Positions 34,771 through 48,926 of a stretch of 64,000 bases of DNA are shown here, one piece after another. Each line of letters begins with the position of its first letter. The first letter of the stretch is position 1. The DNA is from Glandiceps talaboti (Eukaryota; Hemichordata; Enteropneusta; Spengelidae): positions 9,716,501 through 9,780,500 of the forward strand of contig NC_135558.1 of NCBI RefSeq assembly GCF_964340395.1, in the 5' to 3' direction. The translations under genes and the position numbers were made by a program. The notes beneath the pieces were generated by a model. It was given only the letters and a program-made list of their open reading frames with translations, ran no database searches and had not been told where the DNA came from.

Positions 34771-35499
34771 AAATGTAATTTTAAAGGTAGGTTACACAAG
34801 TAGTTACAGATGGAAGGAGTGTCACTCTAACACCAATCTTTGTAAGGAAATTCTCAGTTTAACTTGTTCAACTAAATAGCATCAGATATTAAGACATATA
34901 AATTTGAATGAAAAAAATGAAATTATATTTCCTGCAATGATTATCATAATTAAGGCACATCATCAGTGTCTTTTTCATACACTGGGTATAGCCAGAAAGT
35001 TCCAGGTCTTTGTTTCCACTTTACATATATATGTAATAGCTTGGACCAACGGCTGGAGCTTGCACACTAACCCTGGGTACTAATGATTCCTAAACACCTC
35101 CAAAGATTGACCGTACTATAGTATATGTACAACTTACATAACAGATAAATAATCATCTGTGTATCTTTTGCCTTCCTACATGTAAATACAAATGACTTAT
35201 CTTCACATTGATCAGATGTACATATACAATGTACAAATGTATACATAAAGATCATACAATGTCTTCAAAACTTACAAAACATTACTTATCTTCAACATGT
35301 ACACATACAAATGTAAGTACATTTATGTCCAGGTATAAACTTTAAATCTTTGTAAATTTCGAAGAACAAGACAGTATCATTGAAAGATCTTGTGTTTTCC
35401 AAATAAAAATTAGAGTTGAAATAGACAAACTACTTAACTTGATAATCAAGTCTTCAAAACAAAGCAAAGTAGAGTATAGGCAAGCAATTAGTAGTTTAA

Positions 35500-36425
35500 T
35501 CACATACTGTAATGCATGGTTGAGATTTCTCATTTCTGGACATTTAACCTTCAATCATATGTACATGTACTTCCATGAACTGTAAAACAAGACAAAATGA
35601 ATTACTGGCTACATACTTGACAATCTACCACATACATGTACATGTACATATATACATGTATATAGTACAATCAACAGGTGGTTTCAGCTGAAAACTCCTG
35701 TCTATTCTGAGACAATCCATTTCCTTTGATAGGAAATACTTGTACATATTCCAGGTTATACAATTTATAGCTTAAAATCCAGTCATGTTGAGATTTTGCA
35801 ATCATTTTTCCCCAACCAATTTAGAGGCAAGAGCAAAATCCCAACAAAACTGGATTCTAGGTACATGTACATATATGCAATTTAAAACATATCAAACAGT
35901 TAGATCAATCTTGGTTGTCTAAGGATCAACATAGCATAAGAAAGAGTGGATTCCATGCTGTATAGTTTACAACTTGTAAAACCGAGAATCAACAGGTGGT
36001 TACCCTGAGAATCCCTGCCTATTCCCAAACAATCTATCTTCATCCATGAATTACTTGTACATATACATGTAGCACTAGAAAGTAAGGATGCAAGGTTACA
36101 CAATGTATGATTTATCATACAGAAACATCAACAGGTGGTTCAGCTTGGATTCCCTGTACATTCTGAGACATTTCACAACTTTCCGTGAATTGTATAACAG
36201 GAAGAGATGCCAGACTTTATGATTTACGACTTCTCTAACAGTCAGATCCACAGGTGGTTTTAGCTGTGAAGCCCTGTCTATAGTATATTTTATCTCCTTC
36301 CATAAACTGTACAACAGGGAGAATGAACTCTTCATGGCTCCATATATCAACACATGGTTAAAATTAGCTATCAATATTTGCCAATTTCAAGATAATTCAT
36401 ACCCTTCCATAACATCAACAGTTCA
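35500..36425. repeat. Diverged tandem repeats, ~100-320 bp spacing
   Basis: TCAACAGGTGGTT (or close) recurs at 35671, 35989, 36127 and 36248, with a weaker TCAACACATGGTT at 36347. Each is followed by CCTGTCTATTCTGAGACA-like sequence and by CTTCCATGAACTGTA-like sequence. Confidence 0.7.
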
Positions 36426-36673
36426 CAGTACCATCAGGATACATGGAGTTCAGATGGTCTACATGTATATATGTATATGTAGAAATGATATGGCAGTCCG
36501 TTGGATGATGTACAGTGTACACAGTTATGGGATAACATGAGGTCTGATTATATCAAATGTATGTGTTCAAGTGTACATTTACACCATATCTATCATTACT
36601 TTATGTGCCTACATGTAGTTTTGAGGTAAAACTCATGAATGTACAAGTACATGTAGGTTATATTTGCCTACAT

Positions 36674-36760
36674 TGCCTAACTCCTTGGCTATCTGGTTTG
36701 ACAATAACATTCTCCTGAAGTATGTCATGCCAGATAGCCAAGTCTGAGTCTCTGGGCTAA
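36674..36760. mobile_element. Foldback element copy 4
   Basis: CTCCTTGGCTATCTGGTTTG, ACAATAA at left; TGCCAGATAGCCAAGTC, TGAGTCTCTGGGCTAA at right. Confidence 0.7.
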
Positions 36761-37210
36761 GGTTACATGTGTATGCACATAGTTGGGGGCTATGACCACA
36801 ACCTAATTACAATGTAAATTCTAATGAAGAGACTACTTGATTGGGTTTATCTACCATGTCTGTCTTTTATTGTGACTTGCTGCATCTTTTGTATACTGTC
36901 ATGTCTTCCGGGTTGCTGCCACTCAATAATCAGACTTCAATTAAGGTGGTGTCCATGACAAGGCATACAAGTTTCTTTAATACAAACTTACAATAAATCT
37001 ATGATTCAAAGAATTTATGTGATGTATTAGGCAGGGAGTTCATAATGAAATCTCATTAAAGTGTTGCCACTAGAGAAATCTAGGTTTTAAGTTCTCAGGC
37101 TCTTGTATAAATGACACAGTGATTTCAGGATGACGATTATCATGAAAATTGAACTCGGATCAAATGGGTTTAACACTCAATAAATTGAGTGAGAAAAGTT
37201 AATATCAGTC

Positions 37211-37290
37211 TAGCCCACAGTCCTGTATCTGGCTTGACAATGTGGTCTGTCCAGATAGTATATTCAGCCAGACAATCAAGTCTCTGGGCA
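37211..37290. mobile_element. Foldback element copy 5
   Basis: TAGCCCACAGTCCTGTATCT, GGCTTGACAATG at left; CAGCCAGACAATCAAGTCTC, TGGGCA at right. Confidence 0.6.
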
Positions 37291-37344
37291 CGTACATGTA
37301 CATTGTACATAAGCCTCCAACTGGTACTTTTCAACCATTTTGTA

Positions 37345-37431
37345 TAGCCCAGAGACTTGGCAATCTGACTTGACAATACAAAATGTATCATTTGCCAGTA
37401 GTGGACACAGATTGTCAAGTCTACCAGCTAA
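37345..37431. mobile_element. Foldback element copy 6
   Basis: TAGCCCAGAGACTTGGCAAT, CTGACTTGACAAT at left; ATTGTCAAGTCTACCAGCTA at right. Only 54 bp from copy 5. Confidence 0.6.
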
Positions 37432-37860
37432 CTTTTCTAATAATAGGTTTTCTTAATATTATATGAGTACATTTCATATATATTTCCTACATTTTCTGTG
37501 TGCTAAAAAACTCTATGACCAAGGTGCAAATAAACATGAATTGTTTACACATGGTTATTTATTCATGGCTCAAAGTTGATGGATATGCAAAGAGACACAC
37601 AGGTATTGAACTTTGTATTTCACTATGTCACTCCTGAACTCAATTCAACCCAATTCTAAGTAAAGTAGAACACCCATGTACAATGTAACCCTACCATTTC
37701 TGACATAAAGTTGTTTCCACTGGCATGAAAAATAGTCATATTACAATGTCCCTCAGTGACGTAGAAAACCCTTAAACTCCTTGTACCTTCAGTAAGAGCT
37801 ACAATAGGAAAGTCCCATGTTTATGTACATGTATGCAACTGAAAACCTGATGCAACCTAA

Positions 37861-38040
37861 CCAAGAGGCTTGGATATAATACATTTTGTATTAGGCTTGA
37901 CAATACTGTCTGGCCTAGACTGTGTAAGATACATCGTGTTGTTCATCCCTATCACTTACAACATGTATTCACCACTGGCTAATAGCATGGCAGGAATGTC
38001 TGTATCTTACAGACTATATCTGGCTGAAATAGTCAAGTTT
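37861..38040. mobile_element. Foldback element copy 7 (diverged, longer)
   Basis: CCAAGAGGCTTGGATA, TTAGGCTTGACAATACTGTC at left; TATCTGGCTGAAATAGTCAAG at the far side (in two parts TATCTGGCTGAA and ATAGTCAAG). Boundaries uncertain. Confidence 0.4.
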
Positions 38041-39351
38041 TATATTTGTCAAGTGATAGACTTCAAGCTGTGAAATACAAATACCCTTGGTCACATGACT
38101 TACATGTAGGACACTTACAGGTAAGTAGGTTTCTCCAAACCTACCTGAAACATGTATAAATTTACATATACATGTACGTCACATGTACTTGTAAGTTTGT
38201 CTGCCTCAATATTTACGATTCTACACATAAATACAACTTCATCCTATCAAATGTAGGCACAAGGAATACTTGAGGTATATACATGTAGGATGTCTATGCT
38301 TATGTAAATGGAAGCTACATTCATTACTTTAGGTCAAGTGTCAATTTATGACATGATATTAAAGTATATAGCCACATAACAATGAACCCAAGTATCTGAA
38401 CTTTATTTTCAACCGCATAAATGTATCCTTCAACAGGAGCAGAATCTGTGAGTGACACTACATATGTACACATATAGTATCCCTCCATTTGTGAAATGTG
38501 TATTTACAGTGTATATTTATACAGTGAAAAGAACCCTGTTCAAATACAGAAAGTATTGAGCTATACATATATAACCATATTTCTAATGTAGAGGGTCTTC
38601 AGTGTAACACTGTACATCATGTATACATGTTCATCCTTTCCTGGTGTGACTACAAATGTAAGCATTTATAGCTTTTATTAAAGTGTCAATTTATTGAACT
38701 CCTTTTGAATGTTTTAACAATGTAGCTTGGAATCTAGTTCGTCTTGCTCTACACAGTTTAAAGATAGAAATGAACCTGAATTTAGGTTACATGTACATCT
38801 TAAAATGTTACCTATACAGGTACATCTGGATTATAATTCATACTAATGTATAATTTTTTTGAACGTACATCTATTAGAAATAGTCAAAATAGTCTTATCA
38901 TTGCAGCAGTGCTTAATACCAATACAATCCTCTATTTAGGGTTTGTTTGAATTGTAATAAAATTGTATAGAGATCTGTTGTATTTTTAAATACTTGTATT
39001 TGTTCATGAGTGTATTTGTCAGTTTGTCTTTTTAGAGTCCTACTTGTTTTAAAATGCCGTTTTGTGTGTATTTTTATCTATGGGATGTTTTTGAGCATTT
39101 TTGTGTTTTTCTTCTTTCCCAAAATAAAGTTTAATAATTACACTATTAAAATGATTACTATTATGTTTCTCATCATAAGTAGAAGGTACTTTATGTAGTT
39201 CCTTTCCCAACTGTATTATAGTAGTAAAATCTAAATACTCCCAGTATACACAGAGAATGCATAAAATATCTGAATATTGCAAGTCTACTATGTCAAAATC
39301 TTTGTACATGTAGTGACAGATCTTACTATAATACTAGTATAGCTCAGAGTA

Positions 39352-39435
39352 ATAGCTACAGGTATCTAGAGACTGGTTTGACAATATTGTTTGCCCTAAT
39401 ATTTGGTCAAACGAGCAAACTCACTGGGGTACAAT
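39352..39435. mobile_element. Foldback element copy 8 (diverged)
   Basis: GTATCTAGAGACTGGTTTGA, CAATATTG at left; TTTGGTCAAACGAGCAAACT, CACTGGGGTA at right. Confidence 0.45.
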
Positions 39436-42400
39436 GTAAGATATAGACTTGTGAGCACAATTAGTAATTAGTAACATGTCACAAACACTTATAAGTTATG
39501 TAACTGTACATGTATACATGTAGCTAGAACAGTCAGACTTAATAGGGGTCTAGCACCTACGTGTATTCTCTGTTTCAAGGCAAAAGATCATTCCCCTAAT
39601 ACATGTAAATGTCATAAAGTTACTAAATGTAGCATGGATATGTCAGAATACTTAACAGAGTATTGTATTCTGTCTGAGGCTGACTTCATATGTGTTAGTG
39701 ATAAGTGTGTACATTTATGGTTCACTACAAGGTACTCCTGTATGGTCCCTACCTGCAAACACCTGGGTTCCAAATACCACCAACTACTTTACAATGTTAC
39801 ATCATGTACAGTGGTGTCCAAGCTAGAACTTCTGTACCCAACACACAACACTGCTAACAGGGTACGCTTACTTAGCAATCCTTAGCATCAACGGTTTTCA
39901 AATTCCTCTATAAACTGTGTCACAAGAAATTCAGTTTTGAATTGTTTGCTTTACTTTGGGATAGAGTGACCTTCGGTATACAGGTACAGCAATGCAATGG
40001 TCATCAGGATTGGAATCTTGGCCAACTGCCAATCAACTGACAATACGACTTGTTCTAAACTGATAACGGAAACACAACAAGTGGCACAATATCACAATCC
40101 ACTCTATAACAATTCATACCTGACATATCAAGGCGTACAAATGAAAATACCATACAAGACTGCTGAATGTTCCAAATCAAACTTCACAATTCCTCAGTCA
40201 CAGAGAAACTGGTATAGTTTTGACCATGTGTCTGTTATTTGGCAAACAAACTGACATACATCCAATACACTATATGATTGTACATATTACATATTTCACT
40301 TTTCACCCCTACAAAAGTCTATAAAAGTGTTTTTCCTATAAAAATGTTTTTGTTAATGTTATTGTACTGTTGTGGCTACTGAACTATTGAATCAAGATTT
40401 AAGAAATTATACTTTTCAATGCTTAACTATTTTACCATTGTACATAGAACAAGATTGACCTTTGACCTGTAAATGACAGATAAACAATTCACACTCCTAT
40501 TTCTGTTAGTATTATCACTTAATAATTTGTAAAAATCTGTTGTTCTCAGACTCTATTTACTTTTATTTGTCCTTAATTTTGTACACATTTATTAACATAC
40601 AATAGACTTTGTTTATTATTAACATTCAGGACAGTACTAACTGAAACAGCTAAAGTCAAGAGTCAAGTTATCAAGGTTTTAGTAAAGAGCATACCACAAT
40701 AAGTGTACACTGTCAATACATGTACATTGTATACAATATTATTACAAGTAGGCAAATTCTACCCGAGGTCTCCTACATTTTTGTAGTCTAGTCCCTATAC
40801 AGAATCATTAGACCATGTTGGCATCCAGACTAGAGTTCCCCCAGGTGTTTACAAAGGTTTTAGATTTAAGATGGCATACGGAAACCGTGTATATTTACCA
40901 GATTTGGTGCTCGAGATTTTGAAAAACTTGTACTAAATCAAAACAGTCGTAATAGTATATGTACATGTACATTTAGTTTATAGACTCTCTGAGGTGACCT
41001 GAAATAGTGATACTGAGGAATGGAGACACAAACAATGAATGCGATATATAATGTACATATATACATGTAGGCTTACTTTTGGAAACAGAATGACTGTATC
41101 AGGTTACCCACAGTTTCAATGCCAACATACATGTCACAGAGTACATAGCCATGTCACAGAGTATACCTGTACATGAACGCACGCACGCACGCACACACAC
41201 ACATGTGCATGTGCACTTTGAAAATGCATGAAATACAATTATGTGAAACTGCTTGTACATGTATGCATATGAAATCCATAGAAATACAAATGTAAAGTTA
41301 ACTGTAAGTAAAGTAAAGCATGGTGCCACTAACTTTAATTCATAACAAGCGTCATACATGTACATGTAGGTGTCTGGCCCAGAGACTAGCACATGCATGC
41401 AGCTATCTGACAAGACATACAATAACATGTACAATGTACTTACTCAAATGACATTGTTACAAATAGCCCAGTCAGACTGTTGATGGGCTGGGCTACTTGT
41501 GTAGTCAGATTTGCATTAGGTATATTGTGAATCTATACAGACATTGTACATCCCCTACATGTACATGTATGTGAGGGAACGATAAGAGTCGATGATACTG
41601 TAATTCCTTGTGATAACACTAGATGAATGGAATAGCTGTTTGTCTATTGAGTGGTGACTGAAAGCCAAGCCACAAAATCAATTTTTCCATTTCAGTAATA
41701 ATGGCAACAGGTTGTGCCATGCTGTATATGTTAACCTATAAATCAATGTAAACTGGGACATACATAGTAGATACTTAAAATCTGTGATTACCCTATGTCT
41801 AAACTTGCTGAGTACAACATGAAAACTAATATCATAAAGCCAATCACTTGTGTTTTAGTCCTGAAACTACAAAAAATTTAAATTCATTTGTACATGTACA
41901 ATCACAGAGGAGGAGTCCCTTTAAACCTACACATGTATAAAGTTTAAATTTTACATCATACAACATATGATGGACAATTTCTAGCTTTTGAAGAATAAAA
42001 TCAAGTTTGTTATTCATCTAAGATCTTAGAAATACATAAGAAGATTGTTCACTGTGATGCCATTGGATCAACTGCTTACTAAACTTTCTGCATTATTTAA
42101 AACTTGATACTAAATGTTTCAATTGAATTTCAATACATACAGTGGTAGCTTGCAATTTTACACCCTTTTATCTACATGGTGAAAGTGAAGACAAGAACAA
42201 TTACATACCATGTGATTTACCCAGAGAGTTGGTCATGTTGCCAAAGTTGTAAAACTTTACATGTACATAGGTTTCCATCATTTGTTCTACAATATTTGTA
42301 ATTTGGTGTAAATACATCTACATACAATGTACATCTGGTATTAAATACAAGTGTCGCTGAGGTACATAAATGTACATGTATACCTGACTCATGTACATGT

Positions 42401-43147
42401 ATATTGAACCATTCTTTCATATGATTGGATGTGAACAATGTTACATTGTAACAATAAAATGTCAACTATTGTTATATAAAGTTCTTGTCACTCTATTGTT
42501 ATTTCTTGATGAGAATTATTGGTGTTTCCTAAAGTATAGGGCTAGGAATACTATCTGAATCAGTTGGTTTTTTTTGTTACTCTGGAGTGATTCCATGTCC
42601 AAAATGACACCTACATAATTAATTTCAATTCACTTGAGTGTCTCTGAAACCAACATCAATAAAATCTACTTTGAAAAAAGTTTGAGAATAAACCAATTCA
42701 CTTCAAAAGAATTCAAAACCATTAACATATCAATTTTGAAAATTCAAGACTTATTCACTCCTTTTCGTCATCCCAATTTTTTGCTCTAGTTAAAAGTAAC
42801 AAACATCCACATAATCCTAAAAACATTGTATTCAATTTGATAATAATTAAATTGAAAAAAGTTCCATTACAATTAGATCTTAACAAAACATGGTACAAGG
42901 CATACATGTACATGTGCATACATTTGAACGTTCCCATGAGAATCTACATTCTAATCGGCCCTAATTGAATCTAGTTGGATATTTTAATAACTTCACTGAA
43001 TATGTCATGAAAATTTAATCAGATTTAATCACAAACCCATCATACATATACATGATTATTTTCACACACAGAGCATATTTAGTCTGCAATGCATGAACAG
43101 ATCTACAATGTACATGTACATGTAGTAATCTCGCATGAATGTAGACT

Positions 43148-43250
43148 GTAAGATAGTGTCATGATGTTCCACCCTCACCGGCCTCCTCTCACCCTCTGGG
43201 AGGGGTTGGCCAATGTGCGAGGGTGCTCCATCCAGGCGTACCTGACTAGC
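43148..43250. repeat. Dispersed repeat shared with 2640-2755
   Basis: Second copy of the family at 2.64 kb, with an extra ~25 bp between CCTCACC and GTTGGCCAATGTG. Same orientation. Confidence 0.55.
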
Positions 43251-44739
43251 ATGAATGAAGTCCCCACTTCATTTTGGAAGATTGCACTGTGGTATCAATG
43301 TTACATAATCTACATCATGCCACATATACAGTATAATATGTAATGGTTTTAATGCAATCATGGACAAGATAATGAAGAAGAAAAGAAATAGATTGATCAT
43401 CATGTCATGTGTTGCTATAGCGACATGATGTAATCAGGAAATTCTATGAATACTATATGTTAGTTACCCTGTACATGCTGTACAACATGAGAGAATGATA
43501 TTTCTAATATATTCACCTACTTGGTAGACTGTACACAAACTACCAGTAAGTTTAAGTTTTCATCGGAAGGAAAATGTTGTCATTTACAATTTTCTAAAGG
43601 TCATTTGTGAAATATGCATGTACATGTACATGTAGGACCAAGGTAAAATACATTTACAATGTATAGACAAGCATTATGTCAAATTAAATGAACAACTGCA
43701 GAAGGTAAGGTGATGTTTAAGTCTCCAATGGACTGGTATGGATGTACAACAATAGCTAGTGTAATCACTATTATTACAATCAAATCACCTCTATATTGTC
43801 AATGCCCCCCCCCCCCCACAACATACATGTACACATACATGTATATACACACATATATATATATCAAGTACACTGTATATCTACATACCAATAAATACAT
43901 CCATACTTTATAGGTAGACTTCTTTTGCCAAGTATCAACTGGCATGTCTTATTCCACTATACATTGGACATGTGTATGTGTATGCGGTTGATCTACATTT
44001 GTACTTGCCAAATAGAAGTGAAATGGCATGTGTCTTTGTGACAATACTATAAACAAACATTAAGGATTGTGATTACCATCCAACACAAAGCTATCAGTCA
44101 CAGGAACATTTCTGGGATTAATTTGACTACCGTAATATTAGATTGGTGACTATACATGTATTGACAGGTACATGTAACACTGTCATTTGTGTGCACTGAA
44201 TCACTGATATTAATTTTGGATCATTTTTGTCTCACCAGAAAAGCTTGTAGTTTCATCCACTGGGCTTAAATTCTATCATATGATATTTACTCCTTTTAGT
44301 TTACTCAGAGTAAGATATGTACATTGTACATGTATTTTGTACAAAATTACAACTTTACGCTTCCATTATATCATTTCTCTGATTATCACTTCACTATGGT
44401 ATTTCTGATTAACCACGCAATTTCTATTCCCAACTGAATGAACACACAGTACAATATAGTAATCGGATCTAATTAATGCCATGGCAACACCGTCATGGTT
44501 GTCATGGCAATATCACTGATGTAATGTTGTTACCTTAATTAAGGAATTTCAAGTTCCGGCAAATATGTATTGAGAGAAGTAGCTGCTGAACAAATGCAAA
44601 TCTACTTCATTTACTAGCATGTCATTATAAGTGTGTAAAACACTACAATATGACACATTTATAAATGTTCAAATTGTGCTAAGTCAATGGTTTCTCAAGT
44701 CAAATTACACCTATCTATCTCAGCTTTTGAAGTACCTTC

Positions 44740-45020
44740 CTCTTACAGGAAAAAGTACAGTTAAAGTGGAACAAAGGTGAGGCTGACTTTACCTTGTGTG
44801 CATTTCTTTATGTTGAAGGGACCAAAAAAGAGCCATTTTCACCAATTTTGCAACGTAGAACCTCTACAAAATATAGCTGTAAACTTGACAAATCTAACAT
44901 ACATGTAGAAGAAGCCCTTGCCCAAAATAGACTGTGGCAATAGTAGTGTGAAAGAGGTGCTAAGATTCTAATTTTGTTCACTTCCCACAATGCCCCACTA
45001 CAGTGAACAGCCAGTCTCTT
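44740..45020. repeat. Possible dispersed repeat, inverted relative to 56950-57200
   Basis: The minus strand here has GGGGCATTGTGGGAAGTGAA, CAAAATTAG, while 57118-57150 on the plus strand has GGGGCAAGGCATTATGGGAA, GTGAACACAATTAG. Similarity is short and the family is undefined. Confidence 0.35.
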
Positions 45021-45396
45021 CTAAGCCAAATTTGCCAAATTCTATAACATATGTACATTTTTCTATTTAATATTACTATACAGTATTTATGACTTGAACA
45101 GACTTTATTAATCATCCGGTACCTAGATCATGTGACATCAATCAAAGATTAAAGTATGTATGCAGACCACCTGTTAATTCTGCCCTCTGGGATCTGAGAA
45201 GCTGTCAAGAACATTTTTTTTTAATATCAATCCTGAGAAATAAGACAAACTGCACTTTTACATTAGCTGGACATTATTATATTACAGCAGCCTTACTGAG
45301 TTGCATGTGACAGAGAAATCACATTTTTGGCACAGTTTCTATCCTCTAATAACGACCGACCTTCTAATCACAATGGTTTTATTGTAAATTTCTTAC

Positions 45397-45406
45397 CTTG
45401 AGACAT
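45397..45406 (-). other. Candidate alternative start exon (ATG plus donor)
   Basis: The minus strand reads ATGTCTCAAG|GTAAGA: a start codon followed by a near-consensus donor in phase 1, which could join exon 2 directly and give MSQ before EHMQS. Only ten coding bases, so the support is weak. Confidence 0.2.
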
Positions 45407-48400
45407 GTTGACTGCTTACTGACTGACTTAGAAAGTTGTCAATTGTGTTTGATCTGGGCTAACTATTTGACAAGGTTATATACACTGCACAGTGCAGACA
45501 TACAAAAAATGTACTTGCAGGCATTCTTAGGTATTAGTTTTCTTGAGTCTTACTGGGTAGCAGTGTGACAACGAAATTGAAGCACCTCGCCTGTGAATGT
45601 TTGTAAACTGTAAAATATACATTGTACTTCTATCTAAGTTCTAACCTAGGCTAGGGTTCTGTATCTCTACCTGCATTTTACTGCTATTTTCCATTGTATT
45701 GACAGTGCATTCACTACGAAGTAAATCTGCTCAGTATGTCACAATCAATCAATCAAGTCTATATTATGTTTATTTTGGGGAGTGAGTTACAATATTTTCC
45801 AGGTCACTAGAACTACTAGCTATTGACCCCAGTTTATGTAGTACATCAGTTTCCCAATAACAAGGAATTATTGTTTGAGTGCTTATATTTCAGTCAGTTG
45901 TGTGAACTGGTGTGGTTGGCTTTGTACTGCAGAGGCAATGTATTACTTAGAAAGAGTTTGCTAAGTACTGTACATGTACATGTATGTTGTTATAAAGGAA
46001 ATATTGTAAAAAAAAACAAAAAAAAACACTGCCTTTCCTTGAGAAGACACTGATGTTGAACTTTCCATTTATAAACAGATTTTCTTAGGTGGGTCAGAGT
46101 AGTGGTAACTATAGGCACAGTGTCCGCAGTTAGTACTGCTTGCAATAATACACCTACATGATTTACAAATGTACAAATGTATCTTGAACCTGGTCGGCTG
46201 TGTACACATGAGTTCATAGAAATTATATGAGCCAGAAGTTATAACTGATATCACTCTTCCAGCTAATTTCATTTGTGTATGTGTCTCACAGCATACAGCC
46301 AGATTTGCAACACCCAGTACATTTGTACATGTAAGTGTGTTGTCTTGTAAATGCAGTATTTTATAAGACACTTGGTTCTGATAGTGTCCTGCTTTTTGAA
46401 ATGAGACTGAATGATCCAAATAAACTGAAAATATCAGTATTTTGTCAAAACTAGTGTTGTACTACAGAAAGATGATAAACAATACTGAACAGAGTACAAA
46501 CTAATTACTATGTTTGGCTATCCAGACAAGGTGTTCAGTACATACATCTCATTATCTCTACATAGACTATCCACAGACAATCATAACAAGGCAGTCACAT
46601 GATACAAAATGCCAAGTGAATTCCATGCCACCTGATGGACAACAACTACTACATGTACATCTTCAACTACAAATACACAAGACAGCAATCATGGTTGGAT
46701 TACCTCATTCAAAACAAACATATTAAACCTGTTTTATCACACTGATAAAATTAGAAGTTTTCTGTTATCTGTAAATTTATGATTTAATTAAAGGGTACAG
46801 TTTGGCCGGTAGCCAATTATGGCACTGGCCCAAGAAGACGTTATACATGTGTATCTCCACTCCAGACTGAGACATCCATTCATAAGGCAATGAAGGTTTG
46901 GTTTTCAGGATAATATGTTTTCATTTGATCTTCATCATTTGTTTTGTTTTATGGCCAAGTTCACATTCAAATGCCTTTGATTTGTGTGATGTTCGAAACC
47001 TACATTTATCAAAGTAAGGCTGAGCAAAAAACATGTCTGTTATCTATCTGGGACAAATGCCAAGTTTCAATCTGCTTGTTTTATAACGTCTAATGTGTAA
47101 GTTGTCCTGGCTGGGGCAACCACAAAACTAGTGTACCGGTAATCCGCCTAATCAAATTTCAAACACTGATGTCTTTAGAAGCCCAACAGCATTTCCTTCA
47201 TTTTTTTCTGTTGGAGAACTCTATCTTGTCGAGTTTAGCGTTGTGTCCACATTTTGACTACATTTACAATGTACTCTGATCAGTTAACTATCAACCCCTA
47301 ATCTGTCCAGATACAGTATACAAAGAACATTTCAACGCCTACACACCCACTAGGGTCATCTTGCTTGATGACTGTTTCACAATCACTCAGTTATCTATTT
47401 ACCTGTCCTTACTTCTCCTTTGATAAGCCATGAGCTTAGTTTCTTTGTAGTCTATAAAGTAACGAAAACATGCTCTTCACACCAGTATGATTCAAAATTC
47501 TTTAGGATTGCAACTGACAAAGATAAACTGTTTTTTTTACACAAAAGATCTTGATGTTTTGCCAAAATTTGAAATACTCCGGCTCTGTAAGTATGACATA
47601 CCTGTGTCTTTAAAAGGTTAAATAACTCAACTGAAATTATGTTTTATCAAAATATTCCAGAGTTTTGAAAAGTTTCAAAACCCACCGTAACTGCCCTTCA
47701 ACCATGGATATTCAAACTAAAAATGTATTATTAACTCTGAGTCCCAAATGTATAGTTACAGTTAATACATGTGCATATGGCATTTGCTATATACATGTGT
47801 ATGTGTGTGAAACATTATTAGAATAGTTCTTTAAATCATCTCAGAAGTTTGAAAAAATACATATTTAACGATTTCTTCAAACATTGTCAAACTGAATCCT
47901 GTAAAACTTTGTGGCCCTCTTTTTATATAGAAAAAGGTGTGTACAATCCATTAAAAATTTAAAGTAAACATAACCTGGGTGCAGTGGTGATAAACTGTAC
48001 AGAGTGTCTTTCATTTCAACAGTTGACCCTTTCCATAAATAAATTATTGCATGATTTTAAGTCACTTACTTCTTTAGAATAAATACAACAGTCCATGCTA
48101 CATATTTCAGAATACAACAAATGAATATTTTGGCACACTTGCTATTTTTGTGCTGATGTCTATATATACAGAAAAAACATTTGCAGCTAGAAATTCTCAT
48201 TTAAATTCTGACCAGCAACTTTTTAACCTTTCCGGAAAAAAATTTCTGGTATGTGTACTTTGCTACATGTCTCTGTTTAAAAACACTTGACTTAAATGAC
48301 TACCTTTATATTCTGTAATTGATAACTATAATTCGTCAGGACATTACGTGACCAAGCCTAGGTTTCCAACTTCTTTGCGGAATATTTGAAGTTCTAGCCA

Positions 48401-48926
48401 GCTGTTGCATATTCAGTTTCTTTTGGTTGTGACTGACACTTCATTGTTTACAAGTTTTAGAAAGTTTACACTCTTCGAAAACACAGAAGTTTTGAATAAA
48501 ACTGTGATATATCAGTTTTTAAAAGCAATTGGTATGTATTTGAATGAATTTAAAAGTCTCCCAATTCTGGCAACCAAGCGTTGCTACTGACGCTACATTA
48601 GCAGTCCTTTGAGACGTTACTTGATCTTTGGCCAGGACTTTAGAAATTAGAGTCCCCTGAACAGGCTATCAACTGTCAAATTTCGAACCCTTTATGTCCG
48701 TCAGAGTATTTTATGTGGAAAGTTTGCGAACGGTTATTGGAATCTGAAACTCTGCAACTTACAGGGCGTTTGTGAAATTGACACACGGAAACATATCTCC
48801 TATGCATGCAACATAAGTTTTGAATAACTGTCCATGTTTTCAACTAACACACCTCCACGAGAGCGCAAGCTGCAACACGTCCGATTGCACAAAACTAACA
48901 AATAAGTACTAACAGTGGAAACTTAC

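Larger units (their letters stand above)
25249..48926 (-). other. Inferred long first intron, repeat-rich
   Basis: 23.7 kb without a supported coding exon. It holds many TACATGTA/ACATGTACATGT palindromes, foldback elements between 29.4 and 41.5 kb, a tRNA-derived SINE at 34.45 kb, diverged repeats at 25.48-25.94 and 35.5-36.4 kb, and microsatellites (AATC/GAAT near 27.24 kb, CAAT near 29.65 kb, ATT near 34.71 kb, CACG/CA near 41.18 kb, poly-C near 43.81 kb). Open frames here are short and unrecognisable. Confidence 0.5.
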
